From positions 1,736,001-1,800,000 of the forward strand of contig NZ_LT607752.1 of NCBI RefSeq assembly GCF_900090265.1: a stretch of DNA of 64,000 nt, given 5' to 3'. The position numbers and the translations under genes are program-made. This document shows, one piece after another, positions 47,601 to 57,800 of the stretch. The notes beneath the pieces were generated by a model, which saw only the letters and a list, made by a program, of their open reading frames with translations, did not search any database and was not told where the DNA came from. This DNA is from Micromonospora rifamycinica. GTDB taxonomy: Bacteria; Actinomycetota; Actinomycetes; Mycobacteriales; Micromonosporaceae. Numbering within the stretch: the stretch's first letter is position 1; each line of letters opens with the position of its first letter.

Positions 47601-48787
47601 AGCACCATCTTGATGACGCCGGCGATGCCGGCGGCGGCCTGGGTGTGCGCGAGGTTCGACTTGACCGAGCCGAGCCAGCACGGCTGGTCGGCCGGCCGGT
47701 TCTGGCCGTACGTGGCGATCAGCGCCTGCGCCTCGATCGGGTCGCCGAGGTTGGTGCCGGTGCCGTGCGCCTCGACCGCGTCGACGTCGCCGGTGCCGAG
47801 CCGGGCCGCCACCAGGGCGTCCCGGATGACGCGCTGCTGCGCCGGACCGTTCGGGGCGGTCAGTCCGTTCGACGCGCCGTCCTGGTTGACCGCAGAGCCA
47901 CGGACCAGGCCGAGGATCTCCCGACCGTTGCGTACCGCGTCGGAGAGCCGTTCGACGAGGACCAGCCCGACACCCTCGGAGAACCCGGCACCGTCCGACG
48001 CGGCGGCGAACGGCTTGCACCGGCCGTCCCTGGCCAGGCCCCGCTGCCGCGAGAACTCGACGAACACGTCGGGTGTGGACATCACGGTGACGCCGCCGGC
48101 CAGCGCGAGCGAGCATTCCCCGGACCGCAGGGCCTGCGCCGCGAGGTGCAGGGCCACCAGTGAGGACGAGCAGGCGGTGTCGACGGTCACCGCCGGCCCC
48201 TCCAGGCCCAGCGCGTACGCGACCCGGCCGGATGCGACGCTGCCCGCGTTGCCGTGGCCCAGGTATCCCTCGACGTTCGCCGGCATCTCGGGCAGCCGGG
48301 CGGCGTAGTCGTGGTACATCAGGCCGGCGAAGACGCCGGTGCGGCTGCCCCGCATCGCGTGCGGGTCGATACCGGCCCGCTCGATCGCCTCCCAGGACGT
48401 CTCCAGCAGCAGCCGCTGCTGCGGATCCATGGCCAGCGCCTCGCGCGGTGAGATCCCGAAGAACTCGGCGTCGAAGTCCGCGGCGTCGTAGAGGAATCCG
48501 CCCTCCCTGGCGTGAATGGTTCCCGGTCGCTCGCCCGACGGGTCGTAGAGGGCGGACACGTCCCATCCCCGGTCGGTCGGGAATGTCGAGACGACGTCGC
48601 GCCCCTCCACCAGGAGACGCCACAGGTCTTCCGGTGAGCTGACCCCGCCCGGAAACCGGCAGGCGACACCGATGATGGCGATCGGTTCGGTCGCCCTCGC
48701 CTGGAGCCGTTGCAGGCGTTCGTCGGTGCTCTGCAGCTCGGCCGTGACCCGCCGCAGATACTCTCGGAGCTTCGCTTCGTTCGACAT
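38651..48787 (-). CDS. tiaA2: Type I PKS, modules 4 and 5
   Basis: Bimodular protein of 3378 aa. N-docking helix ([17 protein letters not shown]), KS4 (33-455), AT4 (565-910), KR4 (980-1370), ACP4 (1440-1530), KS5 (1550-1970), AT5 (2165-2500), DH5 (2505-2790), KR5 (2805-3130), ACP5 (3190-3290), C-dock (3300-3378, ending [15 protein letters not shown]). AT4 is atypical: GSSQGEV instead of GHSQGE, and VASH instead of YASH. KR4 lacks LDD and has the Trp motif [15 protein letters not shown] (A1-type). AT5 is methylmalonyl (YASH); DH5 and KR5 look active. Module 4 should set the C10 branch and the C11 oxygen, module 5 the C8 methyl and C8=C9. The ATG at 48787 is chosen because the docking helix starts there; the frame is open to 48937 without a ribosome site. 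Confidence 0.93.
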   Translation of the reverse strand: MSNEAKLREYLRRVTAELQSTDERLQRLQARATEPIAIIGVACRFPGGVSSPEDLWRLLVEGRDVVSTFPTDRGWDVSALYDPSGERPGTIHAREGGFLYDAADFDAEFFGISPREALAMDPQQRLLLETSWEAIERAGIDPHAMRGSRTGVFAGLMYHDYAARLPEMPANVEGYLGHGNAGSVASGRVAYALGLEGPAVTVDTACSSSLVALHLAAQALRSGECSLALAGGVTVMSTPDVFVEFSRQRGLARDGRCKPFAAASDGAGFSEGVGLVLVERLSDAVRNGREILGLVRGSAVNQDGASNGLTAPNGPAQQRVIRDALVAARLGTGDVDAVEAHGTGTNLGDPIEAQALIATYGQNRPADQPCWLGSVKSNLAHTQAAAGIAGVIKMVLAMRYGTLPQSLHIDEPTPHVDWNAGSVALLREAVPWPETGRPRRAAVSSFGISGTNAHVVLEQAPAAAEPEPGPGVDGPLPWVLSARGGPALRAQAGRLLDLLRDRPDADLTDLAYSLVTTRAALERRAVVCGRSRTDLVRGLESLLRQEPAPQVVTGEAEGERRVVLVFPGQGAQWAGMGAELLRSSPVFARAVADCETALTPYVDWSLRDVLTGEPGAPGYDRIDVVQPALFAVMVGLAALWRSHGVRPAAVVGSSQGEVAAAYVAGAISLEDAARIIAERSKLFAEALVGNGAVASVAATAEQVAATLADWPGTLAIAGVNGPRSTTVAGDVATLTAFVADREAAGWQARMVPATVASHCEQVDPLHDRLVGLLDGVSSRTGEVPFYSTVTGGPLDTAELGPEYWFRNARRPVDLIGAVRSLLADGYDAFIEVSGHPVLSTPVQETAEEAGAQIRTVHSLRRDSGGADRFLLSLAEAYACGVPVALETLFEGAGARRSALPTYPFQRERFWLDADPAAPTEDAGRPDGEFWSAVEAGDVDRLATDLGVDADQQRTLAGLLPALSSWRRRQRERAGVGQWMYDVAWVPRPVPSGRLGGRWLLVTPDDDRQGWVPVVSAALARSGAEVVTLASTTDPLGEGHFDGALSLLGLDESPHPTADVVPHGLASTLDLLRTLRAAPTPVPLWTLTCGAVAVGDTEHVTRPAQAMLWGLGRVAALETPHSWGGLIDLPDAPDVNAASRLTDVLAGGTADDDQIAIRAGGVLARRLVRSPVTGAASWRPDGTVLVTGGLGGVGANVARWLAKEGARHLVLTGRRGAATPGAAELQAELTALGATATVVACDVADRDQVARMLADLDPDVPLTAVFHAAGVGDTGSLAETDPTTLGHLLAAKVDGARHLDELTRDRPLTAFVLFSSGAGVWGGSNQGGYAAANAYLDAIASWRRGNGRTATAIAWGTWDGPGMADGAAREQLTDWGLRTMPVERATAALGAVLGADRTTTTVADVDWERFVGTFAVARRTSLFDDIAEGGTSAPGQPDTAATRTVEELRGLDPAQRREALLDLVLGHTATVLGHESADRLDVRRAFKEQGFDSLTAVELRNRMCKATGLTLPTTVVFDHPTPAGMADHLQARLFGTDLPVPVGDGQSIAADDDPIVIVGMTCRFPGGISSAEELWQVLMEEGDVISPFPTDRGWDLDALYHPDPEHPGTTYLREGGFLDGAADFDADFFGISPREALAMDPQQRLLLETCWELLEHACIDPHTMRGTPTGVFVGNNGQDYTIGLRSIPEEVEGHLLIGNAASVVSGRVAYTFGFEGPAVTVDTACSSSLVAMHLAVQALRAGDCRMAVTGGVTAMFSPRAFVEFSRQRGLAADGRCKSFAATADGTGWSEGVGLVLLERLSDARRAGHRVLAVVRGSALNQDGASNGLAAPSGPAQQKVIRDALRSAGLSPADVDVVEAHGTGTRLGDPIEAHAVLATYGQDRERPLLLGSVKSNLGHTQAAGGIAGVIKMVLAMRHGVVPRSLHIDEPSPQVDWSAGAVELAVERTEWPGVGRPRRAGVSSFGVSGTNAHVIVEQGPDLEWLSVSSGSDSVSVSGSDAAEGVVSGLVSRSTVGSDSDSVLVSSRSSLVAGSGSDLVSSGSGSVVVSGDVVVSVGTDVAGDGDGNADDANGVGGPVVWLVSGRSREALRGQVERLESFALGGSGGSGGSGVSVGSVAVGLWGRALLPFRAVGVGGSVEELLGGLRGSLSSGSSGVSGSGLGVVFVFPGQGWQWEGMACRLLVESVVFAGAMGECDRVLLPWVGCSVVGVLLSGGVVGGDVRVVQPLMWAVMVSLARVWGSLGVVPVGVVGHSQGEVAAAVVAGVLSLEEGARVVAVRAGVVGEFLSGGGGGMLSVWLSVEEVRLRLVGVVGVSVAAVNGPGLCVVSGDRGVLGSVDWGGARVRWVDVDYASHSVGVDVVEGVLRERLGVVGFRSGVVPWYSTVTGGLVDGGGLDAGYWFENLRGVVCFEDAVRAAVGDGVRGFVEVSGHPVLLAGVADVVSGGVVTGTLRRGEGGMKDVLRAAGVLHVAGVAVKWDSVMPVGVSPAEIPTYAFQRERFWLDGNIGNNGSGSGGGGVVRLGDGGVVVSVGVSVGVGSWWGDHVVNGVVLVPGAQFVEWVVGAGDVVGLSVVRELMVQVPLVLEGLGFVEVQTVVGGDGRVAVYSRGDGDGDDSWVCHATGLLAEHADVNMSGVVEVSGGSSAVAPVLPGAGAVWPPVGAIPVSVDGFYEGLAARGYEYGPVFRGVRAVWVDGGEVFAEVGLPVSEHEGVGRLVIHPALLDAALHPAVVVGGGAGDGGPVVLPFAWQDVVVHATGATAARVRMRVDGDRLSVTLTDTDGGPVATVGSLVLRPLPDRPPAKTPRNLYTIDWIDTGQLNHTDQPGQADEVSHAGQPGRADQVGEVSQFGGVEADLPVWDCAGVVLADVLAGVQERLAADDRRWLVLVPGGQAVPDAAAVWGLLASAQTEHPGRLVLVDTADPAVARAAVAVCDEPQLRVDDDGRIRVPRLVRAARAESAAWVDFGAGPVLVTGGTGTLGGLLARHLVREYGVDDLVLVSRRGPDAPGAEDLLRDLPGVRVVACDVADRVALAALLDEVRPGVVIHAAGVLDDATIANLTPERLEAVFAAKARSAYLLHELTRDRQLDAFILFSSASGVFGSAGQANYAAANAYLDALARQRRAQGLPAQSLAWGHWSQDSELTGRLNSADRHRLVRHGVVPMSDEEGLALFDAALRSGAPLLVPVKLELTGYAGQTVPPLLSGLLTGSRRTLAVAGGPSGDLAGQLAGLEPGTQYERVLDTVRSLAGRVLGHGPTSVIGPDQAFRDLGFDSLLAVELRNRLNAETGLRLPATLVFDHPTPAAVAAHLCRELGLATDAETPEEAEEREFRQKLAGIPLARLRSSGVLDLVLRLAGAEETAEPGESIDDLDAESLLRLAAQQTSS
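40986..42306 (-). repeat. Methylmalonyl AT-DH cassette, copy in module 5
   Basis: Collinear with the module 8 copy at an offset of 14936 bases and without visible indels. A few substitutions occur at the DH end (near 40986-41010 and at 41158-41164, giving HVVNG instead of HVVGG). Confidence 0.85.
42313..42352 (-). repeat. Hexanucleotide repeat coding Gly/Ser linker before AT5
   Basis: Shortest version ([15 protein letters not shown]) of the pre-AT linker repeat. Confidence 0.7.
44170..48787 (-). other. PKS module 4: KS-AT(unusual)-KR(A-type)-ACP
   Basis: KS4 48691-47420. AT4 about 47100-46050, the only AT here with GSSQGEV (near 46830) and VASH (near 46525). KR4 45870-44690, the only A-type KR in the window (no LDD, Trp in GVWGGS). 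ACP4 centre near 44320. In the tiacumicin scheme this module adds the ethyl branch at C10 and the C11 hydroxyl. Confidence 0.85.
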
Positions 48788-48825
48788 GTGGTTTCCCGAA
48801 TCTCTGCGAGGACGGGCCAGGGCCG

Positions 48826-51800
48826 TCAGGAGTCGCCGAATTTGCTGTCGATGAACTGGAAGATCTCGTCGTCGCTGGCGTCGTCCAGTCGCCCGCCGAT
48901 GTCCGTGCCGTCGTCCCGTCGTCGCAGGTCGCCCCACATCGCGGTCAGTGCCCTCAGCCGTACGGTGATGTCGTCGCGCAGTTCCGCGTCGAGCTCTTCG
49001 TCGCTGCCGCCGACCGCCGCGGCCATGGCGTTCTCGAGCTGGGCGAGCTGGTCCACGAGCGACGGCCGGACGGCGGTGCCGAACAGCTCCGCCCGCAGGT
49101 ACTCGGCCAGGGCGGCCGGCGTCGGATGATCGAACACCAGGGTCGCCGGCAGGCTCAGGTCGGTCACCGTCCTGAGACGGTTACGCAGCTCGACGGCGGT
49201 CAGCGAGTCGAAGCCCAGATCCTTGAACGGCCGACCGGCGCCGATGGTCGACAGCGAGGAGTGCCCCAGCACCTGGGCGGTCTGCCCGCGGACCAGATCG
49301 AGCAGGCCGGACAGCTGGCCCTCGGCATCCCGTCCGGCCAGTCGCGCCCGCATCGCGGCGGCCCGGTCCGGCGTGTCGCCGGCCGCCGTCCGCCGGTCGA
49401 CCGGCAACAGTGCCCGGAGCAGCGGTGACGCGTCGGCCCGTGGGCGCAGATCGAGAGTGGCCGTCACGAGGGCGGGCCGGCCGGTACGCAGGGCAGCGTC
49501 GAACAGTGCCAGGGCATGCCGGTCGGACATCGGCAGGACACCCTGGTACGCCCTGGTGGTGTCGAGTGCCGCGGTCATGGTGCTGCCGGTTTCCCAGAGA
49601 CCCCAGGCGAGTGACTGCGTGGGTAGTCCCTGCGCCTGCCGCTGGCGGGCCAGGGCGTCGAGGTACGCGTTCGCCGCCGCATAGTTGGCCTGACCCGCCG
49701 CACCGAACACCCCCGACGCCGACGAGAAGAACACCAACGCACACGACCCGTCGGTCAACTCATGCAGGTGCCGCGCGGCGACGGCCTTGGCCCGGAACAC
49801 CGACTCCAACTGAGCTGCCGTCAGGTTGCCCACCGTCGCGTCGTCGAGCACCCCCGCTGCATGTACCACCACACGCGGTCGAACCTCGTCGAGCAACGCC
49901 GCCAACGCCTCCCGATCCGCCACGTCACACGCCACCACCCGCGCCTGCGGCAGGTCCCGGGCCAACCCGGCGGCACCCGGCGCGTCCGGACCTCGGCGGG
50001 ACACCACCACCAGGTCGTTCGCGCCGTACTCGTGCACCAGATGCCGGGCAAGGAGACCACCCAACGTGCCGGTGCCACCGGTGATCAGCACCGGCCCGGC
50101 GCTGAAGTCCGGCTGTTGCCCGTCTTCGCCCGGCGTGGCACGCACCAACCTGGGCACCTGGATGCAGCCCTCGTCGTCGACCCGTAGCTGCGGCTCCCCA
50201 CACACCGCCACTGCCGCCCGCGCCACCGTCGGGTCCGCCGTGTCGACCAGCACCAACCGATCCGGGTGCTCCGTCTGCGCCGACGCCAACAACCCCCACA
50301 CCGCCGCCGCATCCGGGCTTGTCTGACCATCAGGGACCAGCACCAGCCACCGCCGGTCATCGGCAGCCAACCGCTCCTGAACGCCGACCAGCGCATCAGC
50401 CAGATCGACACCCGCGCAGTCCCACACCGGCAACGCGGCCTCCACCCCATCGAGGCCGACCCCACCGGACTGGCTGGTCTGGCTGGTCTGACCGGAGTGG
50501 TTGATCTGGGCGGCCTGGCTGGCCCGGCTCACCGCACCGTATTGGCTGGCCTCACCGGCCTGGCTGTCCTGGCTGATCCGGCCGGCGTCGATCCAGTCGA
50601 CCGTGTAAAGATCCCGGACCGCCTTGACGGGCAGCTGGTCCGGTAGCGCTCGCAACACCAACGAACCGACCGTGACCACCGGTGCTCCGTCCCGATCGGT
50701 CAGACTCACCGACAGCGTGTCGCCGACGACCCGCATCCACACCCGCGCCTCTGTCGCACCCGTCGCATGCACCACCACGTCCTGCCACGCGAACGGCAAC
50801 AGCGGCTCCGCCGGACCACTGGGCTCGTACAACCCCGCCACATGCAACGCGGCATCCAACAACGCCGGATGCACCCTGAAACGATCCACCTCCGCACGAC
50901 CCACATCGTCCAGAGCCACCTCGGCGACCAACTCCCCGTCAACCCGCCACGCCGCCCGCAACCCCTGGAACACGGGCCCGTACTCCAGACCCACACCCGC
51001 CAACCGCTCATAAAAACCATCAACGGCAACCGGAACCGCCCCCACCGGCGGCCACACCTCATCCCCTCCCACCACACCACCAGCACCAGCACCAGCACCG
51101 GACACCTTCACCTCGGCGGCAGCAGCCAACAAACCGGTCGCATGACACACCCAATCCCCACTCCCCCTCCCACTCCCATCACCGCCACCACTACCATTTC
51201 CATTCCGGGAATACACCGCCACCCGACCATCCCCACCCACCACCGTCTGCACCTCAACAAACCCCAACCCCTCCAACACCAACGGCACCTGCACCATCAA
51301 CTCCCGCACCACCGACAACCCCACCACATCACCCGCACCCACCACCCACTCCACAAACTGCGCCCCCGGCACCAACACCACCCCACCCACCACATGATCC
51401 CCCCACCACGAACCCACCCCCACCGAAACCCCCACCGACACCACCACACCACCATCACCCAACCGCACCACCCCACCACCACCACTACCACTGCCGTTGT
51501 TTCCGATGTTGCCGTCCAACCAGAAACGCTCCCGCTGAAACGCATACGTCGGTATCTCGGCTGGTGACACCCCTACGGGCATCACCGAATCCCACTTCAC
51601 CGCTACTCCCGCCACATGCAGCACCCCCGCCGCCCGTAGCACATCTTTCATGCCACCTTCACCGCGCCGCAACGTCCCCGTCACCACACCCCCCGACACC
51701 ACATCCGCCACCCCCGCCAACAACACCGGATGACCCGACACCTCCACAAACCCCCGCACCCCATCACCCACCGCCGCCCGCACCGCATCCTCAAAACACA

Positions 51801-54800
51801 CCACACCCCGCAAATTCTCAAACCAATACCCCGCATCCAAACCCCCACCATCCACCAACCCACCCGTCACCGTCGAATACCACGGCACCACACCCGACCG
51901 AAAACCCACCACACCCAAACGCTCCCGCAACACCCCCTCCACCACATCCACCCCCACCGAATGCGACGCATAATCCACATCCACCCACCGCACCCGCGCC
52001 CCACCCCAATCCACCGACCCCAACACCCCACGATCCCCCGACACCACACACAACCCCGGACCATTCACCGCCGCCACCGACACCCCCACCACACCCACCA
52101 ACCGCAACCGCACCTCCTCCACCGACAACCACACCGACAACATCCCCCCACCACCACCCGACAAAAACTCCCCCACCACACCCGCCCGCACCGCCACCAC
52201 CCGCGCACCCTCCTCCAACGACAACACCCCCGCCACCACCGCCGCCGCCACCTCACCCTGCGAATGACCCACCACCCCCACCGGAACAACCCCCAACGAC
52301 CCCCACACCCGCGCCAACGACACCATCACCGCCCACATCAACGGCTGCACCACCCGCACATCACCACCCACCACCCCACCCGACAACAACACCCCCACCA
52401 CCGAACAACCCACCCACGGCAACAAAACCCGATCACACTCCCCCATCGCCCCCGCAAACACCACCGACTCCACCAACAACCGACACGCCATCCCCTCCCA
52501 CTGCCACCCCTGACCCGGAAACACAAACACCACACCCAAACCAGAACCAGAACCAGAAACACCCGACGAAACCAAACCCGAACCAGAACCAGAAACACCA
52601 GACAAACCCGAACCAGAACCCGAACCCGAAACACCCGACGAACCCGAACTCAACGAACCCCGCAAACCACCCAACAACTCCTCCACCGAACCACCCACAC
52701 CCACCGCCCGAAACGGCAACAACGCCCGCCCCCACAAACCCACCGCCACCGAACCCACCGACACACCCGAACCACCCAAAACAAAACCCTCCAACCGCTC
52801 AACCTGCCCCCGCAAAGCCTCCCGAGAACGCCCCGACACCAACCACACCACCGGACCACCAACCCCATTAGCATCATCGGCATTGCCATTGCCATCGCCG
52901 GCAACATCAGTGCCAACCGACACCACGACATCCCCAGAAACCACAACCGAACCAAAATCCGAACCCGAACCTGAATCCGACAACACCACAACCGAACCAG
53001 AACCAGCCACAGAAGAAGAACGAGAAGAACCCAAAACCGAACCCGAATGCGAACTCGAAACAGAGCCGGAGACCACACCCTCAGCAGCATCCGAGCCAGA
53101 AACAGAATCCGAGCCCGACGACACCGCAACCCACTCCGGATCCGGTGCCTGTTCCAGGATCACGTGCGCGTTCGTCCCACTCACCCCGAACGACGACACC
53201 CCCGCCCGGCGCGGCCGACCCACCCCAGGCCACACACTCCGCTCCACCGCCAACTCCACCAAACCCGCCGACCAATCCACCTCCCGACTCGGCTCATCGA
53301 TATGCAACGACCGCGGCACCACACCATGCCGCATCGCCAACACCATCTTGATCACACCAGCCACACCCGCCGCCGCCTGCGCATGACCGATATTCGACTT
53401 CACCGACCCCAACAACAACGGCCGCACCCGACCCTGCCCATACACCGCCAACACCGCCTGCGCCTCAATCGGATCCCCCAACCGCGTCCCCGTCCCATGC
53501 CCCTCCACCACATCCACATCCACCCCAGACAACCCCGCCGACACCAACGCCTGCCGAATCACCCGCTGCTGCGACGGACCATTCGGCGCCGTCAACCCAT
53601 TCGACGCACCATCCTGATTCACCGCCGAACCCCGCACCACCGCCAGGATGTGATGCCCACGACGCCGGGCATCCGACAGCCGTTCCAGCAGCAGCAGGCC
53701 GACACCCTCGGAGAAACCCGCGCCGTCGGCCGCGGCCGCGAAGGACTTGCACCGACCGTCGGCGGCCAACCCACGCTGCCGGGAGAACTCCACAAGGACA
53801 CTCGGCGTCGCCATGATCGATACCCCGCCGGCGAGTGCCATGTCGCATTCCCCGGCCCGCAGCGACTGGGCAGCCAGATGCAACGCCACCAACGACGACG
53901 AACACGCCGTATCCACCGTCACCGCCGGACCCTCGAAACCAAACGTGTACGACACCCGACCCGACGCCACACTCCCCGCATTACCGTTCGTGAAATAACC
54001 CTCCAACTCCACCGGAACCGACCGCACCCGCGACCCGTAATCGTGATACATCAACCCCGCGAACACACCCGTCCGACTCCCCCGCAACGACAACGGATCC
54101 AAACCCGCCCGCTCCAACACCTCCCACGACACCTCCAACAACAACCGCTGCTGCGGATCCATCGCCAACGCCTCACGCGGCGAAATCCCGAACAGATCAG
54201 CATCGAAATCCGCAGCGTCGTACAGGAAGCCACCGTGTCGGGTGTAGGCGGTCCCCGGCTTCTCTCCGGTCGGGTCGTAGAGCGAGGCCAGGTCCCAGCC
54301 CCGGTCGGTGGGCAGATCACCGATCACGTCGGCGCCATCCGTGAGCAGCTGCCACAGATCCTCGGGTGAGGACACACCGCCGGGGAACCGGCACGCCATC
54401 GCAACGACGACGATCGGGTCCTCCTGCGTCGCGGTCGCCGTCGCGGGCACCTCCGAGGGCTGCGGTGAACCGAACATCAGCTCGTCGAGGTGGGCGGCCA
54501 GCGCCACAGGCGACGGATAATCGAAGACCAGCGTGGCTGGCAGCCGTACGTCCAACTGCGCAGCCACACGATTGCGCAGGTCTACCGCGGTCAGCGAATC
54601 GAAGCCCATGTCCCGGAAGGCCGAGCGGGGCTCGATCCGTCCCTCGTCTCGGAAGCCGAGAACCGCAGCCGCCTGTCCGCACACCAGCCGCAGGATGTCG
54701 GCACGGCGGTGCTCCATGTCCAGGACGGCGAGACGGCGAGCCCAGGTGGCGTCCCCCTCGCCAGTCGCGGCCATAGGACGCACCACCTTGACCAGCTGTG

Positions 54801-57800
54801 ACAACAGCGGGGGCACCGCTGTGGAGCCGGTCAGGCGCAAGCGCGCCGGCATCACCACGGGAGCGTCCACCCGGAGTGCGGCGTCGAACAGCCGCAGCCC
54901 GAGTTCGTCACCGATCGGCAGCACCCGGGACCGCTCCAGGCGCTCGCGATCGGCCGAGCCGGTCATCGCGCTTTCGCTGTCCCAGAGGCCCCAGGCGAGT
55001 GACTGACCGGGTAGTCCCTGTGCCCGCCGTTGTCGGGCCAGGGCGTCGAGGTAGGCGTTCGCCGCCGCGTAGTTGGCCTGACCCGCCGAGCCGAACACAC
55101 CGGCGGCCGAGGAGAAGAACACCAACGCGTCGAGCTGCCGGTCGCGGGTCAACTCGTGCAACAGGTACGCGCTGCGGGCCTTGGCGGCAAAGACCGCCTC
55201 CAACCGCTCCGGCGTGAGATTGGCGATCGTGGCATCGTCGAGCACCCCCGCCGCGTGGATCACCACACCAGGTCGAACCTCGTCGAGCAACGCCGCCAAC
55301 GCCACCCGGTCAGCCACATCACACGCCACCACCCGCACCCCCGGCAGATCCCGCAACAAATCCTCGGCACCCGGCGCATCCGGACCACGCCGCGACACCA
55401 ACACCACGTCGTCCACCCCGTACCCGCGCACCAGATGCCGGGCAAGGAGACCACCCAACGTGCCGGTGCCACCGGTGATCAACACCGGACCGGCACCAAA
55501 ATCAACCCCGACATCGCCCTTGGCCGGCGCGGTCCGCACCAACCGGGGCACCCGAACACGGCCGTCGTCATCCACCTGTAGCTGCGGCTCGTCGCACACC
55601 GCCACCGCCGCCCGCGCCACCGCCGGGTCTACGGTGTCGACCAGTACGAACCGGTCCGGGTGCTCGGTCTGCGCCGACGCCAACAACCCCCACACCGCCG
55701 CCGCATCCGGAACCGCCTGACCACCAGGGACCAGAACCAGCCACCGCCGCTCGTCGGCAGCCAACCGCTCCTGCACCCCGACCAGAACATCAGCCAGGTC
55801 GGCACCCGCACAGTCCCACACCGGCAACTCAGCTTCCACCCCACCGAGGTCGACCGCACCGAACTGGCTGCCCTGGCCGGCATGGCCGACCTGGTTCGCC
55901 TCCCCGGCCTGGCTGACCTGGCTGAGTTGGCCACCGTGGCGGACCTGACCGGTGTCGATCCAGTCGATGGTGTAGAGGTCTCGCACCGTCCTGGCCGGTA
56001 GCTGGTCCGGTAGCGGCCGCAACACCAACGAACCCACCGTGGCTACCGGTCCGCCGTCGGTATCGGTCAACGTCACCGACAGCCGGTCTCCATCGACTCG
56101 CATCCGTACCCGCGCCTCGGTCGCACCGGTCGCATGCACCACCACGTCCTGCCACGCAAACGGCAACACCACCGGTCCACTGTCACCAACACCCCCACCC
56201 ACCACCACCGCCGCGTGCAAAGCCGCATCCAACAACGCCGGATGAATCACCAACCGCCCGACACCCTCATGCCCCGACACCGGCAACCCCACCTCAGCGA
56301 AAACCTCACCCCCACCCACCCACACCGCCCGCACACCCCGGAACACCGGACCATACTCATAACCCCGCGCCGCCAACCCCTCATAAAAACCCTCAACCGA
56401 CACCGGAACCGCACCCACCGGCGGCCACACCGAACCAAACTCCACCGGCAATGCCGACACCCCATCCGACACCTTCACCTCGGCGGCAGCAGCCAACAAA
56501 CCCGTCGCATGACACACCCAATCCCCACTCCCGTTCCCACCACCGCCACCACTACCATTTCCATTCCGGGAATACACCGCCACCCGGCCATCCCCACCCA
56601 CCACCGTCTGCACCTCAACAAACCCCGACCCCTCCAACACCAACGGCACCTGCACCATCAACTCCCGCACCACCGACAACCCCACCACATCACCCGCACC
56701 CACCACCCACTCCACAAACTGCGCCCCCGGCACCAACACCACCCCACCCACCATGTGATCCCCCCACCACGAACCCACCCCCACCGAAACCCTCCCCGAC
56801 ACCACCACACCACCATCACCCAACCGCACCACCCCACCACCACCACTGCCGCTGATTCCGGTACTACCCTCCAACCAAAAACGCTCCCGCTGAAACGCAT
56901 ACGTCGGCAACTCAACCGGCGGCACCCCCACCGGCATCACCGAACCCCAATCCACCCCCACCCCCGCCACATGCAACACCCCCGCCGCCCGCAACACATC
57001 CCCCAAACCACCTTCACCGCGCCGCAACGTCCCCGTCACCACACCCCCCGACACCACATCCGCCACCCCCGCCAACAACACCGGATGACCCGACACCTCC
57101 ACAAACCCCCGCACCCCATCACCCACCGCCGCCCGCACCGCATCCTCAAAACACACCACACCCCGCAAATTCTCAAACCAATACCCCGCATCCAAACCCC
57201 CACCATCCACCAACCCACCCGTCACCGTCGAATACCACGGCACCACACCCGACCGAAAACCCACCACACCCAAACGCTCCCGCAACACCCCCTCCACCAC
57301 ATCCACCCCCACCGAATGCGACGCATAATCCACATCCACCCACCGCACCCGCGCCCCACCCCAATCCACCGACCCCAACACCCCACGATCCCCCGACACC
57401 ACACACAACCCCGGACCATTCACCGCCGCCACCGACACCCCCACCACACCCACCAACCGCAACCGCACCTCCTCCACCGACAACCACACCGACAACATCC
57501 CCCCACCACCACCCGACAAAAACTCCCCCACCACACCCGCCCGCACCGCCACCACCCGCGCACCCTCCTCCAACGACAACACCCCCGCCACCACCGCCGC
57601 CGCCACCTCACCCTGCGAATGACCCACCACCCCCACCGGAACAACCCCCAACGACCCCCACACCCGCGCCAACGACACCATCACCGCCCACATCAACGGC
57701 TGCACCACCCGCACATCACCACCCACCACCCCACCCGACAACAACACCCCCACCACCGAACAACCCACCCACGGCAACAAAACCCGATCACACTCCCCCA

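Larger units (their letters stand above)
48826..54421 (-). other. PKS module 3: KS-AT(methylmalonyl)-DH-KR-ACP and docking tail
   Basis: KS3 54421-53140, Ser/Asp-rich linker 53140-52895, Gly/Ser repeat 52655-52540, AT3 52520-51540 (YASH), DH3 from 51530 ([10 protein letters not shown]), xSQ linker 50595-50445, KR3 to about 49590 (GVLDD), ACP3 centre near 49215, docking tail 49050-48826. It gives the C12 methyl and C12=C13. Confidence 0.85.
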
